A stretch of DNA of 64,000 nucleotides from JAHRVQ01 sp029941905 (GTDB taxonomy: Bacteria; Pseudomonadota; Gammaproteobacteria; Pseudomonadales; Azotimanducaceae): assembly GCA_029941905.1 (NCBI GenBank), contig JAPYTQ010000002.1, positions 124,001-188,000 of the forward strand, given 5' to 3'. Made by a program: the position numbers and the translations under genes. Below, piece by piece: positions 35,351 to 42,870 of this stretch; the stretch's first letter is position 1, and the number at the start of each line of letters is the position of its first letter. The notes below the pieces were generated by a model. That model ran no database searches. It saw only the letters and a program-made list of their open reading frames with translations, and was not told the origin of the DNA.

Positions 35351-35437
35351 GAACTGCAATTCCATCATCTCCCAAACGGGTTCACAAGGCCCGATTGAGG
35401 GTTTGTACGCACAAGCCCTACTTGAACTTATCCGCAG

Positions 35438-35881
35438 TCAAATCACTTCATAGTGCTGGTCATCGGCACCATGGACTAACATTGGGGTTATTTTCTGATC
35501 GAAGGTTACAAGCCTCCCCTTGTTTTTTACAGCCAATGTCAGCAAATAAATGTCTGTGAGTTGTTTTGGGCTAATCACGCTTTCCCAGTTAATTTTCTGG
35601 TGGTCCAGTACAGATAATGTGTCAGGCCAAAACTCGTGTTGCGGCGCGTTAGTCGCGGCTCTCAGGTGGTGCGCCACATCAGCGGACCTCAGGTGATTCG
35701 GGTATCCTGGCTGGGACATGATGCGCACACAGCCGATCTGGGTAATTGGGCAGGTTGCCCAGCCCGACAGCAGATTGTTTTCAAACCAGGACCACGCAAC
35801 TGCATGATGAACATGATCTTCGTCCAGCAATGCAATCAGTACATTGACATCAAGCAGCGCTCTGTAGCCGCTAGTCTCCAT
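35438..35881 (-). CDS. vapC: VapC-type PIN-domain toxin
   Basis: The protein of 147 aa starts METSGYRALLDVNVLIALLD, which carries the first PIN acidic residue; other likely active-site acids are in TDIYLLTLAVKNKGRLVTFD. VapC toxins are Mg2+-dependent RNases that cut tRNA or rRNA. The ATG at 35881 overlaps the antitoxin gene by 11 bases, the usual coupling in vapBC. The frame could open farther upstream (35902) inside vapB, but that lacks PIN likeness. The length is normal, with no truncation, so it may be active. Confidence 0.85.
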   Translation of the reverse strand: METSGYRALLDVNVLIALLDEDHVHHAVAWSWFENNLLSGWATCPITQIGCVRIMSQPGYPNHLRSADVAHHLRAATNAPQHEFWPDTLSVLDHQKINWESVISPKQLTDIYLLTLAVKNKGRLVTFDQKITPMLVHGADDQHYEVI

Positions 35882-36107
35882 TCTCATCACGCAATTGATC
35901 AATGAGTTCGCTGGTAACGATGCCGCCGCGCCTGGGAAATGGCGTAAATCCGTACTTACCCGGTGCTTCTTTGACCCGGGCAGACGCGCCTGAGATCGCT
36001 TTCCGCAGCAACGATGAGGTCACCGCACCAGCTGATCTGGACTCCTGTTTTGCAATCGCTTTAACTGCCAGCAGTACGTCGTCGTCAATGTCGAGTGTCG
36101 TTCGCAT
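35871..36107 (-). CDS. vapB: VapB-type antitoxin (ribbon-helix-helix)
   Basis: The 78-aa protein starts MRTTLDIDDDVLLAVKAIAK, a typical RHH DNA-binding N terminus, followed by KQESRSAGAVTSSLLRKAIS. The C-terminal tail (KYGFTPFPRRGGIVTSELID) is the sort of segment that wraps the toxin; FPRRGG is common in VapB partners of this PIN subgroup. It would neutralise VapC and repress its own operon, probably at the inverted repeat 36134-36158 just upstream. Confidence 0.82.
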   Translation of the reverse strand: MRTTLDIDDDVLLAVKAIAKQESRSAGAVTSSLLRKAISGASARVKEAPGKYGFTPFPRRGGIVTSELIDQLRDENGD

Positions 36108-36133
36108 TCTCTTCGCATAGCCTGGACACTAAA

Positions 36134-36158
36134 GTGATGCGTGATGTTAACGCATCAC
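36134..36158. promoter_or_regulatory. Inverted repeat upstream of vapBC, candidate VapB operator
   Basis: GTGATGCGT (36134-36142) and ACGCATCAC (36150-36158) form a perfect 9-base inverted repeat with a 7-base spacer. A nested GTGATG/CATCAC pair shares its bases. It lies 27 bases before the vapB start and 36 bases after the PQQ dehydrogenase stop, so it could also act as a terminator stem, but no U-run follows. Confidence 0.5.
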
Positions 36159-36193
36159 ACATCATATGACAAACTTCGTGCTCGCGAGCGTAG

Positions 36194-37900
36194 CTAGTCC
36201 CGAAGCGCAAACGTTGCCATCGCATGGCCGGAAATCACGGTGATGTACTGCACGCCATCCACCATGTAGGTCACAGGTGCCATAACAATTTGCCCACCAA
36301 GATTAACCTTCCACAAAAGTTTGCCGTTTCGTGCGTCAATAATATGAAAATAGCCTTCCCGGCCACCTGTCATCAACAGATCAGTGACTGTAGTCAACAT
36401 CCCGCTGTCACTAACATCGTACTGATCATATTGCCAAACGGCTTTGCCGGTTTCCGGGTCCATCGCCTTTAGCGCAGCGTGTCCTACTTCATTCGTCCAA
36501 TTGTTAATCGGCGACGTGCGACCAATACCTATGGTTGGTGCACCTGGCGTTGCCAGCACACTGAAACTACCGCCGAGGAAGATATTGCCTTCTTCATACT
36601 CCTGATCCTCGGCCTGATAAATGGTTGCATAATCCTCCCAGGCGCTGAAGTAAAACAATCCTGTTCGCGGACTATAGGCAGGCGGATACCAATTGGTACC
36701 TCCCTGATTGCCTGGCCAGGTAGGCATACCTTCAGGTTGAGGCGTGGGGATCGGCCTGCCATTTTCATCAAGGCCGCTCGACCAGTTTACCTTTACGAAA
36801 GCTTCGCCCAGTAAAAACTTCCCGGTCACCCTGTCAAGTACATAAAAGTAACCGTTGCGATTGGCCCACAACATGAGTTTTCTCGGTTTGCCATGCCATT
36901 GCCGGTCAACCAGTACAGGCACCTGGACTGCGTCGTAGTCATAGCCATCGTTAGGCGTAAACTGGAAATGCCACTTAAGCTCTCCCGTGTCTACATCCAG
37001 CGCGATAACCGAATCGGAATAAAGATTGTCACCGGGACGCTGACCCGGATTCCAGTCTGGGCCAGGATTACCCACGCCCCAGTAGACTAAATTGAGCTTA
37101 GGATCGAATGACCCGGTGATCCACACAGGGGCACCACCGTGCTGCCAATCATCACCTTCCCAGCTGTCGTGACCCGGTTCGCCGGGGCCGGGAATGGTGT
37201 AAAACTTCCAGGCCTCTTTGCCCGACTCTGCTTCATAGGCAACAACATACCCCCGAATGCCGAATTCACCACCTCCGACGCCGACGATGATCTTGTCTTT
37301 GACGGCCAGTGGCGCCATGGTCACGGAATAGGCCTTGTTCACATCACCCACTTCGACATTCCACAACAGTTGGCCGTTGATGCGGTCCAGGGCGATCAAA
37401 CGTGCATCCAGCGTCCCCATGAAAACCTTGTCACCCAAAATAGCGACGCCACGATTATTCGCGCCGCAACATACCTGCATTTTTTCTGAGGGCGTATGGT
37501 GATAGACCCAGAATACCCTTCCGGTCACGGCGTCCACCGCCATCACATCGTTAGGTCTCTCGGTGATATACATGATGCCATCAACAATGATGGGGTTGGA
37601 TTGCCAGGCGCCGAATACCTGGTTTTGCAACATCCACTTGAGTTCCAGCTTGTGCACATTCCTGCGCCTGATCTGTTTGAGCAGACTGTAGCGCTGGCTG
37701 GCGTAACCACCGTTGTAGGTCAGCCAGTTGTGTGGTTCCTCATCAGCATTGAGGATCCGCTCGAAGGGAACATCAGCCCGCATTGTTTGTAGATATACTG
37801 TACAAGCCAACAGTATCAACCCTTTTACAAGGTAGCGCGTCATAAAGTCGCTCGCCACAAGATAGTTTGGGGAAACAAAGCTCGGGGAGAAATTTTTCAC
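36194..37900 (-). CDS. PQQ-dependent alcohol dehydrogenase, lanthanide-type active site predicted
   Basis: This 568-aa periplasmic quinoprotein oxidises an alcohol and passes electrons to cytochrome c. The vicinal disulphide pair is in MQVCCGANNRG (Cys144-145). Metal and PQQ ligands can be placed: Glu212 in GGGEFGIRGY, Asn278 in GVGNPGPDWN, and the catalytic Asp321 in NDGYDYDAVQ. Asp323, two residues on, is the extra acid typical of lanthanide-dependent enzymes (XoxF, PedH); calcium enzymes have Ala or Ser there. The GTG start at 37900 overlaps the cytochrome stop; ATG 37843 (MTRYLVKGLILLACTVYLQT) gives a better signal peptide. The gene is co-transcribed with the cytochrome. Confidence 0.9.
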   Translation of the reverse strand: MKNFSPSFVSPNYLVASDFMTRYLVKGLILLACTVYLQTMRADVPFERILNADEEPHNWLTYNGGYASQRYSLLKQIRRRNVHKLELKWMLQNQVFGAWQSNPIIVDGIMYITERPNDVMAVDAVTGRVFWVYHHTPSEKMQVCCGANNRGVAILGDKVFMGTLDARLIALDRINGQLLWNVEVGDVNKAYSVTMAPLAVKDKIIVGVGGGEFGIRGYVVAYEAESGKEAWKFYTIPGPGEPGHDSWEGDDWQHGGAPVWITGSFDPKLNLVYWGVGNPGPDWNPGQRPGDNLYSDSVIALDVDTGELKWHFQFTPNDGYDYDAVQVPVLVDRQWHGKPRKLMLWANRNGYFYVLDRVTGKFLLGEAFVKVNWSSGLDENGRPIPTPQPEGMPTWPGNQGGTNWYPPAYSPRTGLFYFSAWEDYATIYQAEDQEYEEGNIFLGGSFSVLATPGAPTIGIGRTSPINNWTNEVGHAALKAMDPETGKAVWQYDQYDVSDSGMLTTVTDLLMTGGREGYFHIIDARNGKLLWKVNLGGQIVMAPVTYMVDGVQYITVISGHAMATFALRD

Positions 37901-38778
37901 CGTTGACCTCGCAGAGAACTCAAATAGCCAACAAGGTCTGCGACTTCATTATCATTTAAACTGTTGGGTTTATGGGTTGCGGTGACACTAAGTTCATAGA
38001 CTGCGATGTCCGTCTTTAACAGGGATCGCAATTGTTCATTGGAATCAATGAGTTGTACAGAGTAAGTGTCCTCGTTCAGGCGGCGGCCGACAACGATTTC
38101 TTCATCCAGCATGATGATGTTTACAGCGCGGTTGATAGGTAGCAGGGATCCATCAGGTTCCAGAATCGATCGCTGCAGCGCGCCGGGCGTAAGGGTCAAC
38201 CCGATTTCGCTGAGATCTGGCGCTGTGCGTGGTCCTGAACCATGAATACGGTGACAATCACTACAGTTGCCTTTACCATTGAACAACAACTTACCCTGTT
38301 CGGCATTACCCAGCCGAAAATTGACATTGGACGGGTGAAACCCAGCCCGCAGATAAGCAACGATGTTATTAAGCTGCACGGACTTCATGTCGAATGCAGG
38401 CATACGCCCTTCACCCTGCCCCCCGGAAATGACCCGCTTGATATCATCATCGGCGATAACAGTTTTGAACTTGCCAATGCTCAGATTAATACCGTCAACC
38501 CGGTCACCTCCAACACCGTGACATAAAGAACACTGTTGCACGTAAATCCGGCTTCCCTTTTCAATCGCCTCGCTGGTGTAGGTGTGATCACCGTCCTCCT
38601 GCGCCATACCGTGCCCTGCACAGGATAATAAATAGACTCCAAGCAGGGGTAGCAATAGCCGCCTTGTAGGCGCTGCTGTTAATATTGCCGTATGCAAAAA
38701 GTTAAGCTCATGAACATTGCGGATCATTTTGGTATTCTTATTTTTGACCAAGGATGAATAAAACATCTTTTTGGGCAT
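37897..38778 (-). CDS. Dihaem c-type cytochrome, partner of the PQQ dehydrogenase
   Basis: The 293-aa exported protein has two haem sites: VQQCSLCHGVGGD and GNCSDCHRIHGSGPRTAPDL. Likely axial Met ligands are in GEGRMPAFDMKS and in the second domain. A signal peptide lies around RRLLLPLLGVYLLSCAGHG; the start is unsure, since ATG 38778 and ATG 38727 (MIRNVHELNF) both fit and neither has a good ribosome site. The stop overlaps the dehydrogenase start by GTGA, so it probably takes electrons from that enzyme. A Cys in LLSCAG may instead mark a lipobox. Confidence 0.85.
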   Translation of the reverse strand: MPKKMFYSSLVKNKNTKMIRNVHELNFLHTAILTAAPTRRLLLPLLGVYLLSCAGHGMAQEDGDHTYTSEAIEKGSRIYVQQCSLCHGVGGDRVDGINLSIGKFKTVIADDDIKRVISGGQGEGRMPAFDMKSVQLNNIVAYLRAGFHPSNVNFRLGNAEQGKLLFNGKGNCSDCHRIHGSGPRTAPDLSEIGLTLTPGALQRSILEPDGSLLPINRAVNIIMLDEEIVVGRRLNEDTYSVQLIDSNEQLRSLLKTDIAVYELSVTATHKPNSLNDNEVADLVGYLSSLRGQR

Positions 38779-38844
38779 CCGTCAAAAAACAACCCAGATC
38801 AATGATACTGCGCCCATCGAACTTTCTAGTTGTCGTTACATTTT

Positions 38845-38873
38845 TTGAGAAAATACTGGTCTCACTGTAAACT
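38845..38873 (+). promoter_or_regulatory. Candidate sigma-70 promoter for dusA
   Basis: TTGAGA (38845-38850) and TAAACT (38868-38873) are 17 bases apart and end 28 bases before the dusA ATG. Five of six and four of six bases match the consensus boxes. Confidence 0.5.
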
Positions 38874-38901
38874 ACAATACCTTGCGGCATTTACCTGCAG
38901 A

Positions 38902-39873
38902 ATGAATTCAATTGATAGAACAATCTCGGTTGCGCCCATGATGGGATGCACCGATCGTCATTGCCGCGTGCTGCTTCGACTTATTTCGCCTCACGCATTG
39001 TTGTTTTCAGAAATGGTTGTATCCGGTGCGTTGATTCATGGTGATGCCCACCATTTCCTGCAGCACAGCGATGATGAACCTTGTGCCTTGCAGATCGGCG
39101 GCAGTGATCCACTGGATTTGCAGGCTTGTGCCCGGTTGGCCGAGCAAGCCGGATACCAGGAAGTTAATCTCAACGTCGGATGCCCCAGCGACAGGGTCCA
39201 GGTCGGCCGTATCGGGGCGTGCCTGATGGCAGAACCACATCTCGTGGCGGAGTGTCTGGCAGCGATGCAATCCGCAGTCAGGATTCCGGTGACCATCAAG
39301 TGCCGCATCGGCATCGACGACAATGATTCCTATGATTGCTTCACGAAATTTGTGGAGATCGTTTCTGGTTCCGGATGTCGGATCTTCTACGTCCATGCCC
39401 GAAAGGCAATTTTGAAAGGACTCTCCCCCAAAAAAAACCGGGAAATCCCGCCGTTGAAATACGACTATGTTGAGCGAATTGCAGAAGATATGCCGGAGAT
39501 CAATTTTTTCATCAACGGCGGTATTCGTTCCGTCGAGGAAACCATGGATCATCTGGACAAGTTCAATGGAGCGATGCTGGGCCGGGCGCCTTACCACAAC
39601 CCATACATGCTGGCTGAAATCGAACAGCGGGTCTTCGGGTATGATGCCATGCCGAGATTGGATATTATCGATCGATACTTGGAATACGCATCTGCCCAGG
39701 TCGCAAAGGGTAATCATCCCAAGCATATGCTAAAACATCTGCTGGGTCTGTTTACCGGTTGTCCAGGAGCCAGGCGATTTCGTCGACACCTCAGCGAACA
39801 CATGTTTGATCCGGAAACGCCAATCAGTATCGTCGACGATGCACTGAACGAGTCCGGACTCAACTCGCGTTAA
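38902..39873 (+). CDS. dusA: tRNA-dihydrouridine(20/20a) synthase DusA
   Basis: The 323-aa flavoenzyme reduces uridine 20/20a in the tRNA D loop. ISVAPMMGCTDRHCRVLLRL near the N terminus, NLNVGCPSDRVQVGRIGACL with the catalytic Cys (about 90-109), VTIKCRIGIDDND, and YVHARKAILKGLSPKKNREI identify DusA rather than DusB or DusC. ATG 38902 (MNSIDRTISVAPMM) is chosen; the frame from 38830 adds 24 residues and would start in the promoter. The TerB-like gene follows 21 bases downstream. Confidence 0.95.
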   Translation: MNSIDRTISVAPMMGCTDRHCRVLLRLISPHALLFSEMVVSGALIHGDAHHFLQHSDDEPCALQIGGSDPLDLQACARLAEQAGYQEVNLNVGCPSDRVQVGRIGACLMAEPHLVAECLAAMQSAVRIPVTIKCRIGIDDNDSYDCFTKFVEIVSGSGCRIFYVHARKAILKGLSPKKNREIPPLKYDYVERIAEDMPEINFFINGGIRSVEETMDHLDKFNGAMLGRAPYHNPYMLAEIEQRVFGYDAMPRLDIIDRYLEYASAQVAKGNHPKHMLKHLLGLFTGCPGARRFRRHLSEHMFDPETPISIVDDALNESGLNSR

Positions 39874-39894
39874 GAACTCGTCCTAAGGACTCAT

Positions 39895-40356
39895 ATGCTG
39901 AAAGACATCAGAAAATTCTTTGAAGAACGATTATTGCTCACCGGTACGACCCCGGAATCTGCGACTGTCGGAATAGAGTATGCAGCAGCAGCGTTGCTGA
40001 TCGAACTCGCCAGAGCAGATTTCACAGAGGACGGGCTCGAACGCCAGCTTATTCTCAAAGTCTTGCGAACTACCTTTCACCTGGCAGATGATCAGCTCGA
40101 TGAGTTGATAGAACTGGCGGAATCAGGATCGACACAGGCCCATGACCTTTTTCAGTTTACCAAACTCATAAATCAGCACTACAACAATGAACAAAAAATA
40201 CAGTTGCTGGAAAATTTCTGGAAGGTAGCCTACGCTGATGGCAGAGTAGACAAGTACGAAGAACAATTTATTCGCAAGGTAACCGGGCTGCTAAACCTGG
40301 CACCGTCTGAATTTCCAAAGGCCAAAATAAAAGTAAGGCAGGCACTTGGGTTGTAG
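39895..40356 (+). CDS. TerB/DjlA-like acidic helical protein
   Basis: The 153-aa all-helical protein shows the TerB pattern twice: AALLIELARADFTEDGLERQ and LILKVLRTTFHL in the first half, and ENFWKVAYADGRVDKYEEQF with IRKVTGLLNLA in the second. The acidic loops probably bind divalent metal. Stand-alone TerB-like proteins are common in gammaproteobacteria and mostly unstudied; a link to tellurite resistance should not be assumed. It follows dusA and is probably in its operon. Confidence 0.8.
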   Translation: MLKDIRKFFEERLLLTGTTPESATVGIEYAAAALLIELARADFTEDGLERQLILKVLRTTFHLADDQLDELIELAESGSTQAHDLFQFTKLINQHYNNEQKIQLLENFWKVAYADGRVDKYEEQFIRKVTGLLNLAPSEFPKAKIKVRQALGL

Positions 40357-40412
40357 CTGCATTCGCGATCTGGAATATTTAGACAGAAAGAAATGAACCC
40401 CTGGGAAAGGGA

Positions 40413-40928
40413 CTAACTGGCCTTTAACACGCCTTCGTTGCGCTGCTCTCTTTCCAGCGCTTCAACAAGATCACAAAAACTGGCGTAGTTTTTTGCGTTC
40501 AGACTCATCAATACCTTATGTGCCTCAAGCACCTGCTCCCGCAGGGTTTCTTCCGACACGATGTGAGTCGGTAATTCCCCCAACTCCAGGCCGTCGGACA
40601 TCTCCTGATCAACGATGACAAAGACCTTCTCGAATCCCATACTGGATAGAATACGGTTAATGTCTTCATTGGTCGAAACGAGGGTAGGCTGAGCATCCAC
40701 GGTGTCCTGGGAGCATAAGGATATCTTCGCCAGCAATCCAAGCGATGTGCTGTCAATATTGGTTGTTTCTGTGAGATCAATAACAATCGATTTCAGGTTG
40801 TCATGTCGACCGATATCGTTGAGAAAATTGGAAAGCGTTGGACCGAGGGTGACTCGAACATCACCGACAAACTTCAAGACGTGAACATCGTTCTGCTTCG
40901 CGAATAATATCTTACCCATAAAGATCAA
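40413..40928 (-). CDS. STAS-domain anti-sigma-factor-antagonist-like protein
   Basis: The product is 171 aa and starts within the phosphatase stop (ATGA). A STAS fold is seen: FAKQNDVHVLKFVGDVRVTL, then SIVIDLTETTNIDSTSLGLL with the phosphorylatable Ser of the DSTS motif (about residue 60), then VSTNEDINRILSSMGFEKVF. After the domain an extra helical tail of about 60 residues (EETLREQVLEAHKVLMSLNA) is present. Dephosphorylation by the upstream PP2C protein would switch its binding to an anti-sigma factor or other partner. No kinase gene is nearby. Confidence 0.82.
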   Translation of the reverse strand: MIFMGKILFAKQNDVHVLKFVGDVRVTLGPTLSNFLNDIGRHDNLKSIVIDLTETTNIDSTSLGLLAKISLCSQDTVDAQPTLVSTNEDINRILSSMGFEKVFVIVDQEMSDGLELGELPTHIVSEETLREQVLEAHKVLMSLNAKNYASFCDLVEALEREQRNEGVLKAS

Positions 40929-42058
40929 TTCTTCCTCGCTACCGTAAAAACTGCGATATCGTCCGGCACATCCATTTGCCTGTCCAGCCCGAGATGTTTC
41001 ACTAAAGCGTCAATGTCCGTCTTTCCACATTGTACCAGTGATAGCAACTCAGTTTCCTTATCCCTGATGGTATCTTGATCGATAATTTCAAGCACGCCGT
41101 CCGAAAACATCACTAAATTGAAGTTTTCCTCGATTTTTACCTCAGAACATTCGTATTCAGTCTCACACATGCCAAGGGGAAACCCACCCAGTTCCAGAAA
41201 TATCGACTGATTCTGCTGTTCAAGAATCGCCGCTGGAAAATGGGCAGCGTTACTATACTGGAGCGTGTTATTCGCGGCATCTAATATCCCCAGAAACATC
41301 GTGACATGCTGCTCAAGATTGAGGCGCAATAATTCACAGTTATACCAGAGCAGTACTGCCGCACTGTTTTCGATGCCCAGATCAGCAAATTCCCGTTCAA
41401 GCCTTCTGGATAACCCTGTCAACATGACAGATACAATTGCCCCCGCCGCACCATGTCCGGAAACATCTGCCAGGTAAAAGAGTACCTTGCCATCTGGCAG
41501 TGGAAAGTAGTCAACGGAATCACCGCTGAGGATCAGGCTGGGGTTGATATGATGGGAAAAAACAAAACTACCCAGGCTTGCGGGTGAGTCTGGCAACGAA
41601 CTGCTCTGTACCCGGTGCCCGGCAATTTGATCCAGTTCCAGTTCCCTCAGCCGAATACCCATCTCGGTCTGCTGCAGTCTCTCCTGCTTCAGGTTGATGG
41701 CCTGGTTAACAATATAGGTGAGTAGCTCAGAGTCGCTAGCCGGTATCGATATGTAGTTATCAGCACCCTGTTTTAACAGAGGTACAATTTCCCCCGCGTG
41801 ACTCTCTTCAACCAACACAATGACGGGCGTGTCATATTTCTTTCTGATACTGCGCAGTAGTTTCATGGGATCTATGGAGTTTGAAACAGCAGAAAGCAGT
41901 ATGGCTCTGGGGGAATGTTGCTTTATCGAGGGGAGACAGTGGCTTGCAGCAGTAACGACGTGAACCGAAAATCCGCTGTTGGTCAAAGAACTTACTATTC
42001 CTGCTTCTGTGGTACCGGCCTCTGTCACGACCAGTATGTCACCACTTCCGACACCCAT
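40925..42058 (-). CDS. PP2C/SpoIIE (RsbU-type) phosphatase with degenerate receiver domain
   Basis: The protein has 377 aa. Residues 1-120 form a receiver-like domain (GDILVVTEAGTTEAGIVSSL; YDTPVIVLVEESHAGE), but the phospho-accepting Asp is Ser56 (RAILLSAVSN), so it probably is not phosphorylated there. A linker helix is followed by a SpoIIE phosphatase domain with LILSGDSVDYFPLPDGKVLF, LADVSGHGAAGAIVSVM (metal Asp and Gly), NLVMFSDGVLEI and DVPDDIAVFTV. It should dephosphorylate the STAS protein encoded next, with which its gene overlaps by four bases. Similar pairs (HsbR-HsbA) control flagellin and biofilm regulators in Pseudomonas. Confidence 0.87.
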   Translation of the reverse strand: MGVGSGDILVVTEAGTTEAGIVSSLTNSGFSVHVVTAASHCLPSIKQHSPRAILLSAVSNSIDPMKLLRSIRKKYDTPVIVLVEESHAGEIVPLLKQGADNYISIPASDSELLTYIVNQAINLKQERLQQTEMGIRLRELELDQIAGHRVQSSSLPDSPASLGSFVFSHHINPSLILSGDSVDYFPLPDGKVLFYLADVSGHGAAGAIVSVMLTGLSRRLEREFADLGIENSAAVLLWYNCELLRLNLEQHVTMFLGILDAANNTLQYSNAAHFPAAILEQQNQSIFLELGGFPLGMCETEYECSEVKIEENFNLVMFSDGVLEIIDQDTIRDKETELLSLVQCGKTDIDALVKHLGLDRQMDVPDDIAVFTVARKN

Positions 42059-42173
42059 CTTAACGTCCTACGTCGGCCCAATAAACTTCAATCAACACTC
42101 GAAATTTGGAATAAAACTTTACTCTCAAATTTCAATGTTTACAAGTATTTAGGTCCCAATCCTCACACCGCTC

Positions 42174-42869
42174 TTAGAAGTCATCGAAATCATCCTCAAC
42201 GACTCCATCTGCAATCAGGTAGTCCCTTCGCTGGATATAGGCATCCCTGATAAAAATATATCGATCTCCAAAAATCAGGCTTTCAGCAACCAACAGGTCA
42301 GACCGATTATCAATCGCCCGTATACCCCACATCACATTCCTGTGTGCAACCGGGTAGTAATATCTAATCGGGTCAAGTCTTGGATTTAAAGGGTTTGTAA
42401 GCGCATGAGTCAATCGTCGAGGTCCCAGAAAAGGCAGCACGACGTAGGGCCCTGGCGGCAGTCCCCAGACTGATAATGTCTGCCCAAAATCTTCCTCGTG
42501 CTTCTGAAGACCGATCCGGGAGGCAGGGTCAAAGAGACCACCGATACCTACAGTTGTGTTGATCAGAATGCGACCAAGATCACTCACACCGTCCAGTACC
42601 TTTCCCTGCAATATGCCGTTGACGCCATTCTCCACATCCGCGAGGTTTTCGAAAAAGTTGTTTACGCTTTTCCGGATTGGTCCCGGGAGTTTTTTGTAGC
42701 CTGTGGCAACGGGTTTCAACACATACTTGTCAGCAGTATTGTTAAAACGGTAAATTGATTGGTTGAAGCCACTCCAGGGATCAGGGTCCTTTGCTATTTC
42801 GTCGCCCTGACCAGCTGCAAGTCCTGGACCCAGGATTAAGAGTACCCAAACAACACTCACATTTTTCAT
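42174..42869 (-). CDS. mlaA: MlaA/VacJ-family outer-membrane lipid-asymmetry protein
   Basis: The 231-aa protein matches MlaA through DPWSGFNQSIYRFNNTADKY (about 30-49), GPIRKSVNNFFENLADVENG, NTTVGIGGLFDPASRIGLQK and GQTLSVWGLPPGPYVVLPFL. MlaA takes phospholipid from the outer leaflet and passes it to MlaC. The signal peptide (VVWVLLILGPGLAAGQ) has no Cys at the cleavage site, so unlike E. coli MlaA it is apparently not lipidated. It overlaps no gene but ends one base from hrpA. No other Mla component is in the window. Confidence 0.88.
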   Translation of the reverse strand: MKNVSVVWVLLILGPGLAAGQGDEIAKDPDPWSGFNQSIYRFNNTADKYVLKPVATGYKKLPGPIRKSVNNFFENLADVENGVNGILQGKVLDGVSDLGRILINTTVGIGGLFDPASRIGLQKHEEDFGQTLSVWGLPPGPYVVLPFLGPRRLTHALTNPLNPRLDPIRYYYPVAHRNVMWGIRAIDNRSDLLVAESLIFGDRYIFIRDAYIQRRDYLIADGVVEDDFDDF

Positions 42870-42870
42870 C

